Source of the DNA: Umboniibacter marinipuniceus
Lineage (GTDB): Bacteria; Pseudomonadota; Gammaproteobacteria; Pseudomonadales; DSM-25080
Reading direction: 5' to 3'
DNA length: 64,000 nucleotides
NCBI RefSeq assembly: GCF_003688415.1
Contig: NZ_REFJ01000004.1
Coordinates: 124,001-188,000 of the forward strand
The position numbers and the translations under genes were made by a program. The notes beneath the pieces were generated by a model. That model searched no databases and was not told the origin of the DNA. It worked only from the letters and a program-made list of their open reading frames with translations. Below are positions 30,853 through 40,812 of this stretch, in pieces (the stretch's first letter is position 1; every line of letters begins with the position of its first letter).

Positions 30853-33123
30853 ATGACGCGACTAACGCCTTGGTTGAGTGCTACCGCACTTGGCCTTGCA
30901 CTGGCATCCTGCTCAGCCACGGATAACAATGCAACTAACACTACGCCAACTCTTGATGTAAGCAACGACAGTTTCAACACTGAAGGCATGTGGATGCCAG
31001 AACAGCTGCCAGAACTAGGCCCCCGACTGGAAGCGCTAGGACTTGAGTTGCCCGTTGAATCACTCACTCAGCTGACCGAATTCCCAATGAATGCCGTGAT
31101 TAGCCTAGGTGGCTGTACTGCCTCATTTGTTTCGCCGCAGGGTTTGGTTGCCACTAACCACCACTGTGCCTACGGCTCTATCCAGTACAATTCCACCGAA
31201 GACAACGATTTGTTGGCCAATGGTTTCTACGCCGAAACCTTCAACGACGAACTTCAGGCCGCCCCCGGTTCGCGTGTTTATGTTACCGAAGATGTGATTG
31301 ACGTCACCCAGACCATCCGTAGCGCCTTAACGGCGGATATGACCGGGTTCGAGCGTAATCAGGCCATTGAAAACGCTGAAAAATCAATTGTTGCAGAATG
31401 TGAGACTACCGATGGCTACCGCTGTAATGTTTACTCCTACTATGGCGGCCTTCAGTACTACTTACTCAAGCAGATGGAAATCCGAGATGTTCGTTTAGTT
31501 TACGCACCGGCAAGTTCCATCGGTAAATTCGGTGGCGATATTGATAACTGGATGTGGCCTCGTCACACCGGTGATTTCAGCTTCTACCGCGCTTACGTAG
31601 GTGTTGATGGCAAGCCTGCTGACTTCAGTGAAGATAACGTTCCCTACCAGCCGAAACATCATCTTCAGGTTGCTACCCAGGGACCTAGTGAACATGACTT
31701 CGTCATGGTGGCCGGCTACCCAGGCAGCACCAATCGCTACCGTACTGCTTTGGAAGTTGAGAATCAGTTCAACTGGTACTATCCAACCATGCAGAAGGTG
31801 CTCGCAGACTGGTCTGCTACCATTGGTGAAGCGGCGGGCGAAGGCACTGACGCGGAGCTAAAGTACGCCAGCCAAGTAGCCGGGCTCAACAACTACGCAA
31901 AAAACTTCATGGGCATGATGGAAGGCTACGCACGCTCTGATCTGTTGCAGCGTAAGTTGAAGCTTGAGACGGATCTCCAGGCATGGATTGATGCGGACGT
32001 CCAGCGTACCGAGCAGTACGCAACAAGTCTAAACGATTTAAGTACCCTGATTAGCGAAGATAGCCTGAATCAAGAGCGTGACTTCGCGCTTAACTACATG
32101 GCACGCAGTAGCCTCCTTGGTGCGGCGAATACCCTTGTACGCTTAGCCCATGAAAACCAAAAGCCAAATGAAGAACGCACTCAGGGTTATCAAGAGCGTG
32201 ACCTTCCGCGCATTGAAGCAGGCCTTCAGCGCATCAACCGTCGTTATGATCAAGCCGTTGATAAAGCGGTTTGGATGTTCTTCGTGCAGAACTATTTGGC
32301 ACTACCAGCTGATCAGCGTGTCGCCGATTTTGATTCGTTCTTTGGCCTAACCGGCACGGCAAGCGATAGCGATATCTTAGCTGCCAAGTTGGACGAAATG
32401 TACGCGACTTCGCAATTTGAGGATACCGATACTCGGGTGGCATTGATGAACGCTACACCAGAAGAGCTGGCGGCGTCAGATGAGCCTTTCGTTCAACTTG
32501 CCGTCGCGCTGTTCGACTTCCGTATGGCACGTGAAGAAGAAGCACGCGAGCGTTCAGGTTTGTATTCAGCACTGCGCCCACGTTACATGCAGATGCTTAT
32601 CGACTTCTATGGCGAACAGGGCTTACCGGTCTACCCAGATGCCAACAGCACTTTGCGCGTCACCTACGGTGTAGTGAAAGGTTACACGCCACCAGCGGGA
32701 AGCTTCAGCGAAGCAGCCGACGGTAACGATGGCGTTGATTCCTATGTACCGTTTACCACGCTTAAAGGCATCACGGCTAAATATACAGGCGAGGATCCTT
32801 TTGATTCACCGGCCCTTCAACTAGAGCAGATTGAAGCGAAGCATTACGGTCGCTACTACGATGAGGCGCTAGACTCAGTGGCAGTGAACTACCTCAGTAC
32901 GGTTGATACCACCGGAGGTAACTCAGGCTCCCCAACTATGAACGGCAAGGGTGAATTCATCGGACTGCTATTTGACGGCACCTATGACAGCATCAACGCC
33001 GACTGGGACTTCACCTCGTCAACTCGCTCAATTCATGTTGATGTAAGCTACATGCTTTGGGTCATGGAGCACGTTGATAACACTGAACGCCTGCTCGACG
33101 AGATGAATATTCCTCGCGATTAA
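30853..33123 (+). CDS. S46 family dipeptidyl-peptidase (DPP7-like), lipoprotein signal
   Basis: Secreted serine exopeptidase of the S46 family, which releases dipeptides from N-termini of oligopeptides. The signal peptide ends in a lipobox-like LASC (Cys at about residue 20), implying lipidation. The catalytic triad is recognisable: His in ATNHHCAYG, Asp in the middle region and Ser691 in GGNSGSP. The specificity position after LLFD is Gly709 (FDGTYDS). In Porphyromonas S46 enzymes this residue is Gly in DPP7 (hydrophobic P1) and Arg in DPP11 (acidic P1), so a DPP7-like preference is inferred. AGGA precedes the ATG, and a strong terminator follows. Confidence 0.9.
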   Translation: MTRLTPWLSATALGLALASCSATDNNATNTTPTLDVSNDSFNTEGMWMPEQLPELGPRLEALGLELPVESLTQLTEFPMNAVISLGGCTASFVSPQGLVATNHHCAYGSIQYNSTEDNDLLANGFYAETFNDELQAAPGSRVYVTEDVIDVTQTIRSALTADMTGFERNQAIENAEKSIVAECETTDGYRCNVYSYYGGLQYYLLKQMEIRDVRLVYAPASSIGKFGGDIDNWMWPRHTGDFSFYRAYVGVDGKPADFSEDNVPYQPKHHLQVATQGPSEHDFVMVAGYPGSTNRYRTALEVENQFNWYYPTMQKVLADWSATIGEAAGEGTDAELKYASQVAGLNNYAKNFMGMMEGYARSDLLQRKLKLETDLQAWIDADVQRTEQYATSLNDLSTLISEDSLNQERDFALNYMARSSLLGAANTLVRLAHENQKPNEERTQGYQERDLPRIEAGLQRINRRYDQAVDKAVWMFFVQNYLALPADQRVADFDSFFGLTGTASDSDILAAKLDEMYATSQFEDTDTRVALMNATPEELAASDEPFVQLAVALFDFRMAREEEARERSGLYSALRPRYMQMLIDFYGEQGLPVYPDANSTLRVTYGVVKGYTPPAGSFSEAADGNDGVDSYVPFTTLKGITAKYTGEDPFDSPALQLEQIEAKHYGRYYDEALDSVAVNYLSTVDTTGGNSGSPTMNGKGEFIGLLFDGTYDSINADWDFTSSTRSIHVDVSYMLWVMEHVDNTERLLDEMNIPRD

Positions 33124-33155
33124 AGCTGCAAGTTCTTTGTGGTAGATGAAAATAC

Positions 33156-33184
33156 AAGGGGCTTCAATCGAAGCCCCTTTTTTT
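33156..33184 (+). terminator. Rho-independent terminator of the S46 peptidase gene
   Basis: AAGGGGCTTC, a 4-nt loop and GAAGCCCCTT form a perfect 10-bp stem running into a T tract. Confidence 0.93.
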
Positions 33185-33241
33185 CGTTTGGTATCTGCGG
33201 ATCATCTCGTCACCTTGGTTCACCTCCACCTAACGTATAGC

Positions 33242-34687
33242 TTAACTTAACGCCACATAACAGAAAGCGGTAATAAATAGCCCTGCTACAATATTCAGTC
33301 GCATACCCGCCCTAGCCATATCGGCAACTTGGAAGCGTCCCGAAGAATACACAATTGCGTTGGGCGCCGTAGCGACGGGAAGCATAAAGGCGCAGCTCGC
33401 TGCTAGCGCAACGGGTACACATAGTAGCAATGGATTGAGATCTAACTGCACCGCCACGGCAGCTACGATCGGCAAAAACGTTGCCGTTGTCGCCAGGTTA
33501 GATGTCAGTTCGGTGAGGTAGACAACGGTGAAACTAATTGCCAACATTAGTGCGAATAGGCCTAAAACGCTGACCGGTGAGAGCATTTCCCCTAGCCAAA
33601 CCGCTAAGCCCGACTGACTTACCGCGGCCGCTAAACTCAACCCCCCGCCGAACAAAAGTAACACCGCCCAAGGCAATGTTTTTGCTACATCCCAAGTCAT
33701 CAGCTTATCACTAGCCTGACTCCTTGCCGGGATGATGAAGAGCAGTAGCGCGCCGATCAATGCAATCCCTGCATCACTCAACGAACTCATTCCGGTAGCC
33801 GCAACAATGGGCTTACGGAACGCCCAAGCTAACACCACCAATAAAAAGACCATCCCAACGCGTTTTTCAGACTGCGTCATAGCGCCCAGCTCAAGTGTCA
33901 TTTGCTTCACATGCTGATTCACCGCTTCGCTTGCAGGGACTTCAAATTTGAATACCAGTCGTGTCAGCACCCACCAAGTCACCGGCAACATAAAAATGGT
34001 AACGGGTAGCCCAATCACCAACCAGTCACTAAAGCCGATATCGATACCATATTGCTCGCTAACAAACGCGGCGAGTAATGCATTAGGTGGCGTACCGATC
34101 AATGTGGCCATTCCTCCAATTGTGGCACCAAAGGCGACACCCAGCAGTAATGCAACGGTGAAAGCCTGCTTATGCTGCTCGCTGACGTCCTCACGCTCAC
34201 TAATAATTGCACTCACAGAAAGCGCGATGGGCAATAGCATCATCGTGGTAGAGGTATTGGTCATGCCCATAGAAAGCAGCGCCGCGATGAGCATAAATCC
34301 CGCAATCAACCGGCTACCTTCCGTTCCGGTACGCAGCAAAATATTGAGTGCGAGCCTGCGGTGGAGGTTCCAGCGCTCCAGCCCCAAGGCCAAGATAAAG
34401 GCGCCGAGGAATAAAAATATTAGCGGATGGGCGTAACTCGAACCCAAAGTTCGCACATCGGAGAATCCAAGTAATGGCAATACGATCACTGGAAGTAGTG
34501 CCGTTACGGCGACAGGTAACGCCTCCGTGGCCCACCAAATTGCCATCAAGACCGCCACTGAAGTCACCTGCCACGCCGCGGCCGGCATCACCGTTTGGTA
34601 GAAGCCCATCATATACATAACTAAAAAACTGAGAGCGCCAACAAAAAGTGACAGGTTGGATCGATTAACGAATGCTGCAGAGGTCAT
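33242..34687 (-). CDS. SLC13/DASS family Na+-coupled anion (dicarboxylate) symporter
   Basis: Inner-membrane transporter of 481 residues with about 11-12 hydrophobic segments. The duplicated SNT-type signatures of the divalent anion:Na+ symporter family are visible: NTSTTMMLLPIAL in the first half and LTSNLATTATFLPI in the second. Conserved stretches ALPVAVTALLPVIVLPLLGF and ATAPNAIVY are also typical. Substrates in the family are C4-dicarboxylates, citrate or sulfate; the exact one is not readable. It is a single gene, convergent with the S46 peptidase. Confidence 0.87.
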   Translation of the reverse strand: MTSAAFVNRSNLSLFVGALSFLVMYMMGFYQTVMPAAAWQVTSVAVLMAIWWATEALPVAVTALLPVIVLPLLGFSDVRTLGSSYAHPLIFLFLGAFILALGLERWNLHRRLALNILLRTGTEGSRLIAGFMLIAALLSMGMTNTSTTMMLLPIALSVSAIISEREDVSEQHKQAFTVALLLGVAFGATIGGMATLIGTPPNALLAAFVSEQYGIDIGFSDWLVIGLPVTIFMLPVTWWVLTRLVFKFEVPASEAVNQHVKQMTLELGAMTQSEKRVGMVFLLVVLAWAFRKPIVAATGMSSLSDAGIALIGALLLFIIPARSQASDKLMTWDVAKTLPWAVLLLFGGGLSLAAAVSQSGLAVWLGEMLSPVSVLGLFALMLAISFTVVYLTELTSNLATTATFLPIVAAVAVQLDLNPLLLCVPVALAASCAFMLPVATAPNAIVYSSGRFQVADMARAGMRLNIVAGLFITAFCYVALS

Positions 34688-34757
34688 GTGATGCCTTTTT
34701 TATTATCTTTCCGAAAGCGGGACAGGTTCGTTGCAGGAGCATAACAAATTCGAGACG

Positions 34758-34799
34758 AAAAAAAACCGCGTACCTATTTCCAAGGTCCGCGGTTTTTTT
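34758..34799. terminator. Terminator after groEL (bidirectional shape)
   Basis: An inverted repeat AAACCGCG-ACCT / AGGT-CGCGGTTT with one-base bulges is flanked by A8 on one side and T7 on the other, so it can terminate in both directions. It lies just beyond the groEL stop. Confidence 0.88.
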
Positions 34800-34819
34800 G
34801 GGTGAGGCTAGGCGCCGAT

Positions 34820-36472
<1,653 letters not shown>

Positions 36473-36495
36473 TCAATTCGTTTAAACCGGTGTGA

Positions 36496-36789
36496 TTAAG
36501 CTTCAACAATGCCGTAGATTTCGGACTCGCTCATGATAATAAGCTCTTCGTCGCCATCTTTGATGGTGTTGCTATCTGCGTAACGACCAAAGACAACCTG
36601 ATCGCCTACTTTGACGCTCATAGTGCGAACTTCGCCATTATCCAAAGCGGCCCCTGGGCCTACCGCTACAACTTCGCCTTGATTCGGCTTCTCTTTTGCT
36701 GCTGCGGTTAGAATAATACCGCCTGCCGTTGTCTCTTCTTGTTCGTTGCGACGAACAACAACGCGGTCATGTAGAGGACGAATTTTCAT
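36496..36789 (-). CDS. groES: Co-chaperonin GroES (Hsp10)
   Basis: Lid of the GroEL chamber, 97 residues. It starts [19 protein letters not shown] and contains the mobile loop [10 protein letters not shown] and the [18 protein letters not shown]-like C-terminus (here [19 protein letters not shown]). First gene of groESL. The sigma-32 promoter lies about 65-95 bp upstream. Confidence 0.99.
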   Translation of the reverse strand: MKIRPLHDRVVVRRNEQEETTAGGIILTAAAKEKPNQGEVVAVGPGAALDNGEVRTMSVKVGDQVVFGRYADSNTIKDGDEELIIMSESEIYGIVEA

Positions 36790-36853
36790 CGTGGTATATC
36801 TCCAATAGATTATTATTGCGGTTTACAACGTGCATTAACGTAGCACTGTTGCT

Positions 36854-36882
36854 TAGATGGGCTCGAATTCTGTGAATTCAAG
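36854..36882 (-). promoter_or_regulatory. Sigma-32 heat-shock promoter of groESL
   Basis: On the minus strand CTTGAAT is followed 13 bp later by GCCCATCTA, close to the RpoH consensus CTTGAAA-N13-15-CCCCATnT. The two elements lie in the arms of an imperfect inverted repeat (36856-36889: GATGGG-CT-GAATTC on each side). A T run precedes the repeat on the transcribed strand, so it is not an intrinsic terminator for fxsA. Confidence 0.8.
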
Positions 36883-36896
36883 CCCCATCAAAAAAA

Positions 36897-37331
36897 TTAT
36901 TTTAGATTTTTATCTGGATTTCGTTCGAACTCAGCATCAATGATCACACCATCCTGACTCGACGAATAGAACTGCGCACGTGATTGATAGTACTTGGCTA
37001 CACGGGCAATGAATAGGTAACGAGTTGCGGGAAGAATCAAAAGGAAACCCACCACATCCGATACAAATCCTGGGAACAACAGCATGCCGCCGCCCACTGC
37101 CATTACCACGCCTTCCACCAACTCACCGGCCGGTGCTTCGCCACGAGCCACTTTTTCATCTACTTGTCTTAGCAAGGCGAAACCCTGATGGCGCAGGAGC
37201 TGCACGCCAATAAAGGCGGTAACAAAACAGAGTGCAATAGTTGCTAGCGCACCGATTTCAGCGCCGATACTAATGAGTACCCACAGTTCAACAACCGGAA
37301 TAGCGATTAGGCCAAATAGTACTTTATGCAT
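36897..37331 (-). CDS. fxsA: FxsA family inner-membrane protein
   Basis: Small membrane protein of 144 residues of the FxsA family. In E. coli overexpression relieves F-plasmid exclusion of phage T7; the normal role is unknown. Visible are two to four hydrophobic segments (about 2-22, 26-46, 77-100), the conserved VELWVLISIG near the N-terminus and the LLLFPGFVSDVVGFLLILP-like core, then a hydrophilic tail. It lies immediately upstream of groES, as in E. coli and many relatives. Confidence 0.93.
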   Translation of the reverse strand: MHKVLFGLIAIPVVELWVLISIGAEIGALATIALCFVTAFIGVQLLRHQGFALLRQVDEKVARGEAPAGELVEGVVMAVGGGMLLFPGFVSDVVGFLLILPATRYLFIARVAKYYQSRAQFYSSSQDGVIIDAEFERNPDKNLK

Positions 37332-37356
37332 AGCGAACCCTCTTTATCTGAAACAT

Positions 37357-37383
37357 AAAAATGGGGGCGATGCCCCCATTTTT
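37357..37383. terminator. Bidirectional terminator after the DUF481 gene
   Basis: AAAAATGGGGGC, a 3-nt loop and GCCCCCATTTTT form a perfect 12-bp palindrome with built-in A and T runs. It lies 18 bp after the DUF481 stop and before fxsA. Confidence 0.93.
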
Positions 37384-37400
37384 CAAGTGGTGATCAATAC

Positions 37401-38435
37401 CTACCAGGAGTATGAAACACCTAGGCGAATCTGGTAGTCCGCTTTTTCATTGCCCGCACTTGGCTTGGTATCGTAGTCTGCTTCAAAATCGATGTCGGCA
37501 TTAATACTTCCAAAGACTGGAAATCGGACACCGGTGTTTGATTCGAACTGAGTACGGAAGTGATCTGCATCCGTCATGGTCACCGTATGGCGATGATAAA
37601 AATCTGGCGCCGCACCAAAATCCTCGGGCCACAGTGGCAGTGGTGCCGACCAATCTAGCTTATAACGCCAACCAATTGAGTTGGTGGTATCTTCCACGCC
37701 GCTGTTGTCGAGCGTCTCTTTTACGTAGGCAGGACCATTCTCTATGAACAGGTGACCGGTATCGTTGTCCCAAAAGCGATAACCCACACCAACACCAAGG
37801 GTATAACGGCTGACCACGGAATTACTGTCATCGCGTCGCGCCTCGGTATTCCCGTTTAAGTACCAGTGCTCACTGTAAAACCAATCTATTCCGTAGCTCG
37901 CAATCCACTTAATATCCGGCTCTACCAGAGGGTCTGAGTTGTCATCTCGTTTGTAATAAAGTGCGGCAGAATGTCTAAAATCACCTTTATAGACATTAGT
38001 TGCCGAATCCAGCGTCCAATCTTTATCCGTTTTATTACCCCAAAAGAGTTCGCCGGTAAGACGAACATGGCCGGTCCAGCTGAAGTATTCATAGTCTGGG
38101 TCAACCCACGGCTCCAACGATTGCAGCATATCCAGGTGAACAAATGACTCTGTTCCCTCACAGTTGAGCTGCATCATGCCGTTGACAAAACTGTCCATGT
38201 AACAGGGGTCGTCATGGCCGTTAATTTTAATCTCTTGGGTTAGCACTAGCTCAGCTATATCTGATTTAGAGAGCGTCAAGGTACTAAAGGAGTCAGATTT
38301 CCAAACAAGGGAATCACCGCGAATCGATTCGAGCGTTCCCAATAAACGTTCACCATTTTTAGTCACCAGCACATCGGCATCCACCATTCCAGATAGTGAC
38401 ACCAGCGCCGTTGCAGCAAAAATCTGTTTTATCAT
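37401..38435 (-). CDS. DUF481 outer-membrane beta-barrel protein
   Basis: Exported protein of 344 residues with a signal peptide (residues 1-20, ending VDA). The N-terminal quarter is a small domain (VLVTKNGERLLGTLESI) often found before DUF481. The rest is a DUF481 barrel with alternating beta-strands, for example YTLGVGVGYRFW, SIGWRYKLDW and YQIRLGVSYSW. The C-terminal Trp after alternating residues is the outer-membrane assembly signal. A function is not established for the family; alkaline or salt inducibility is known only for a few members. Confidence 0.85.
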   Translation of the reverse strand: MIKQIFAATALVSLSGMVDADVLVTKNGERLLGTLESIRGDSLVWKSDSFSTLTLSKSDIAELVLTQEIKINGHDDPCYMDSFVNGMMQLNCEGTESFVHLDMLQSLEPWVDPDYEYFSWTGHVRLTGELFWGNKTDKDWTLDSATNVYKGDFRHSAALYYKRDDNSDPLVEPDIKWIASYGIDWFYSEHWYLNGNTEARRDDSNSVVSRYTLGVGVGYRFWDNDTGHLFIENGPAYVKETLDNSGVEDTTNSIGWRYKLDWSAPLPLWPEDFGAAPDFYHRHTVTMTDADHFRTQFESNTGVRFPVFGSINADIDFEADYDTKPSAGNEKADYQIRLGVSYSW

Positions 38436-38495
38436 TATGATCTCTTTTCAAATCGTTGTAGATTGAGTGTAATCACAGAACTAAGAATTGCACCC

Positions 38496-38807
38496 ATGAC
38501 CGCCACATTCAATGATCAAGTGTATTCCATCTTGAGTCAAATCCCAGCAGGATCTGTTACTAGTTATGGTGAAATCGCCAAACTTGCCGGCTACCCATCG
38601 CATGCACGACAGGTGGCTCGCGTCCTGAAGAATCTTCCCAAAGACACCAAGTTACCCTGGCATCGAGTACTCAATAGTCGCCACCATATTGCACTCCCGA
38701 TTGACTCCCCGTCAGGTCAACAGCAACGCCAGCGATTGCTCGATGAAGGTGCGCAGATAGTAGGCGTTCGCGTTAGCTTTCCCTCGTCCTCTTCCAGGTT
38801 AAGTTAG
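38496..38807 (+). CDS. Alkyltransferase-like protein (ATL, MGMT fold without active Cys)
   Basis: Small DNA-binding protein of 103 residues related to O6-alkylguanine-DNA alkyltransferase. The active-site PCHRV is replaced by PWHRV with Trp55, the defining change of ATL proteins (E. coli YbaZ/Atl1 type). These bind alkylated bases and recruit nucleotide excision repair instead of repairing directly. The helix-turn-helix with SYGEIAKLAGYPSHARQVARVL is intact. ATG 38496 fits the family start; the upstream TTG extension is not supported. It is divergent from the DUF481 gene. Confidence 0.9.
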   Translation: MTATFNDQVYSILSQIPAGSVTSYGEIAKLAGYPSHARQVARVLKNLPKDTKLPWHRVLNSRHHIALPIDSPSGQQQRQRLLDEGAQIVGVRVSFPSSSSRLS

Positions 38808-38890
38808 CACGGATTCGTTTGCTAGGCGTTCAAACTCAGCTTCATCTGTTTAGCCATCACTAAAACTTACTTTCCCCTCGCTTGCTCGTC

Positions 38891-38944
38891 ACCCAAACTC
38901 CTTTAGCTACCCAAACTCCTTTAGCTACCCAAACTCCTTTAGCC
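38891..38944. repeat. 18-bp tandem repeat, three units, at the 3' end of ampG
   Basis: ACCCAAACTCCTTTAGCT occurs at 38891, 38909 and 38927 (last base C in the third), with a partial fourth from 38945. The third unit contains the ampG stop codon (complement of 38939-38941), so the array looks like successive duplications of the gene's end into the spacer. Confidence 0.95.
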
Positions 38945-40240
38945 ACCCGAACCCATAGTCGGCACGCTCGACTTCGCTCTTCGGGTAATATGTGCAATCA
39001 GGGGTAAAAGCAAGATAGCGGGCAGCCCCAGTCCAGCACAGATAAAGAAGAAATCGGTAAAGCCGTAAGATTCTACCCATAATCCTGAGGTGGTTGAAAA
39101 CAGCTTGCCTGGAAGCGTCATGAAGGAACTGAATAACGCGTATTGGGTGGCCGTATAAGCTCTGTCAGTTAAGGACGAAAGAAAGGCCACAAACGCAGTA
39201 TTTGCGATTCCCGCGGCTAAATTATCCGCACTGATTACAAGTGTTAATACCGTTAAGTCAGCGCCCGATACTGACAACCAAGCAAACAGCAGATTGGTGG
39301 TGGCAACAAGAATAGCGCCAACAAATAATGGTTTGATAACACCGAAGCGTACCACCGCAAAGCCGCAGGCAAAAGCGCCTAAGATGGTCATAAAGAAGCC
39401 GAAGACCTTGGCGATACTGGCCACATCAGACTTTGAAAAACCCAGGTCACTATAGAGCGGATTGGCCATACCTCCCATGGCAATATCGCTTAATCGATAA
39501 AGCGCAACAAAGGCCAATATGACTAAGCTAGCGCGGCCATAGCGATAAAAGAAATTTTTGAATGGTTCAACCACAACACGCTGAATCATCGCTCGCCAAC
39601 TGTCATCGTGAACGGCGTCTACATGGGCGTCACGTCGGAGTAATAGCAGCACCAGTATTGGCAGTATCATGAACATCGCCATGCACTGATAGGCGAATTG
39701 CCAAGACACAAAGTCGGCCAAATACAACGAGCCGGCACCCGCGATGAGCAAGCCAACGCGATAGCCAAAGATGTAAGACGCGGACATCAAACCTTGATAG
39801 GCCTCGTCAATCGCTTCAATGCGCCAAGCGTCTAGGGCTACATCTTGTGTCGCCGAGCTAAAAGCCACTAATACTGAAGCTACCGCCAGCCATTGCAGCT
39901 CAGTTTTCGGGTCCAGCAAACTCATCCAGAAGAGCGCGAGCGCTATGCCTAACTGGCCTAAAAAGATCCAGCTTCTCCGACGGCCTAATTGGCTAAGAAA
40001 CGGTAACCGCCACTGATCGATAAGCGGCGCCCAAATGACTTTAATTGAGTAAGTGATGCCCACCGCGGCAAAAAAACCAATGGTAGATTTGGCTACTCCC
40101 TCATCGGCCAACCAGTAGTTTAAGGTGGAGAAGACAAGTAAAAATGGCAGTCCAGCGCCTACGCCCAAAGCCGCCATCGCTATGACCTGAGGCTTAAAGT
40201 AGTGCTGCAGGGAGTGAACTAGCGTGTTGGATTCTGCCAC
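38939..40240 (-). CDS. ampG: AmpG family muropeptide permease
   Basis: MFS-type inner-membrane importer of GlcNAc-anhydro-MurNAc peptides, the entry step of peptidoglycan recycling. The protein has 433 residues and about 12-14 hydrophobic segments. Family features are LGVGAGLPFLLVFSTLNYWLAD, KVIWAPLIDQWRLPFLSQLGRRRSW and SSATQDVALDAWRIE. The frame is open to 40315, but GTG 40238-40240 has GAGAGG 5 bp upstream and starts near the usual N-terminus, so it is preferred; this leaves a 22-bp overlap with the adenosyltransferase gene. Its substrates feed AmpD (1377-1919). Confidence 0.88.
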   Translation of the reverse strand: MAESNTLVHSLQHYFKPQVIAMAALGVGAGLPFLLVFSTLNYWLADEGVAKSTIGFFAAVGITYSIKVIWAPLIDQWRLPFLSQLGRRRSWIFLGQLGIALALFWMSLLDPKTELQWLAVASVLVAFSSATQDVALDAWRIEAIDEAYQGLMSASYIFGYRVGLLIAGAGSLYLADFVSWQFAYQCMAMFMILPILVLLLLRRDAHVDAVHDDSWRAMIQRVVVEPFKNFFYRYGRASLVILAFVALYRLSDIAMGGMANPLYSDLGFSKSDVASIAKVFGFFMTILGAFACGFAVVRFGVIKPLFVGAILVATTNLLFAWLSVSGADLTVLTLVISADNLAAGIANTAFVAFLSSLTDRAYTATQYALFSSFMTLPGKLFSTTSGLWVESYGFTDFFFICAGLGLPAILLLPLIAHITRRAKSSVPTMGSGG

Positions 40241-40773
40241 AGGACCTCTCCACCATCCTTTCGAGCAAGGCTTCTCGCCATGACAAACAATAAATCCGAG
40301 AGGCGATTCAGCCAACGGATAAGCACAGCACTGATATCCATATCCGGAGCTAGGCCTACGGCCTGTCGTTCTGCTCGCCGAACTACCGTACGAGCAACGT
40401 GTGTAGTGGATGCAGGAAGATTACCGCCAGGAAGAATAAATTCCTTCAACGCGGGAAGCGTTTCATTCATCGCATCGATGCGATCTTCCACCCACGTGAC
40501 ATCCTCTTCGTGAATAAGCTGCATCCCAGGGACGCTCAACTCACCCCCGGCATTAAACATCCGGTGTTGGATCTGAGTGATCAATTCGGTTTCAGCATCA
40601 TAGCCAGCGGCGGCGCAGTGAGACGCGGCAGTACCCAACAATGCGTTACATTCATCCAGCGTGCCGATTAGCTCAATCAGCGCACTAGATTTAGGAATCC
40701 GCGAGCCGTCACCCATTCCTGTGGTCCCATCATCACCCGTGCGCGTATATATTTTTGATAATCTATTACCCAT
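40219..40773 (-). CDS. Cob(I)alamin adenosyltransferase, PduO type
   Basis: Transfers adenosyl from ATP to cob(I)alamin, making coenzyme B12 (184 residues, PF01923 family). Typical motifs are KIYTRTGDDGTTGMGDGSRIPKSS (ATP-binding P-loop-like N-terminus), IELIGTLDECNA, FILPGG, and the C-terminal VRRAERQAV and LNRLSDLLFVMAR. The ampG start overlaps its 3' end, so the two are coupled. A divergent CobC-like phosphatase lies 39 bp away, supporting a B12 context. Confidence 0.93.
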   Translation of the reverse strand: MGNRLSKIYTRTGDDGTTGMGDGSRIPKSSALIELIGTLDECNALLGTAASHCAAAGYDAETELITQIQHRMFNAGGELSVPGMQLIHEEDVTWVEDRIDAMNETLPALKEFILPGGNLPASTTHVARTVVRRAERQAVGLAPDMDISAVLIRWLNRLSDLLFVMARSLARKDGGEVLWQNPTR

Positions 40774-40812
40774 TGGTACTATTGCTCTAGCAAATTTTTA
40801 AGGTAGCTTAAC

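Noticed and set aside
38885-38950. CRISPR-like or attachment-site repeat
   Set aside because: Three contiguous 18-bp units without spacers, no integrase and no tRNA nearby.
40241-40315. Longer AmpG start at 40315
   Set aside because: It lies deep inside the adenosyltransferase gene and adds residues not seen in AmpG; GTG 40240 has a good ribosome binding site.
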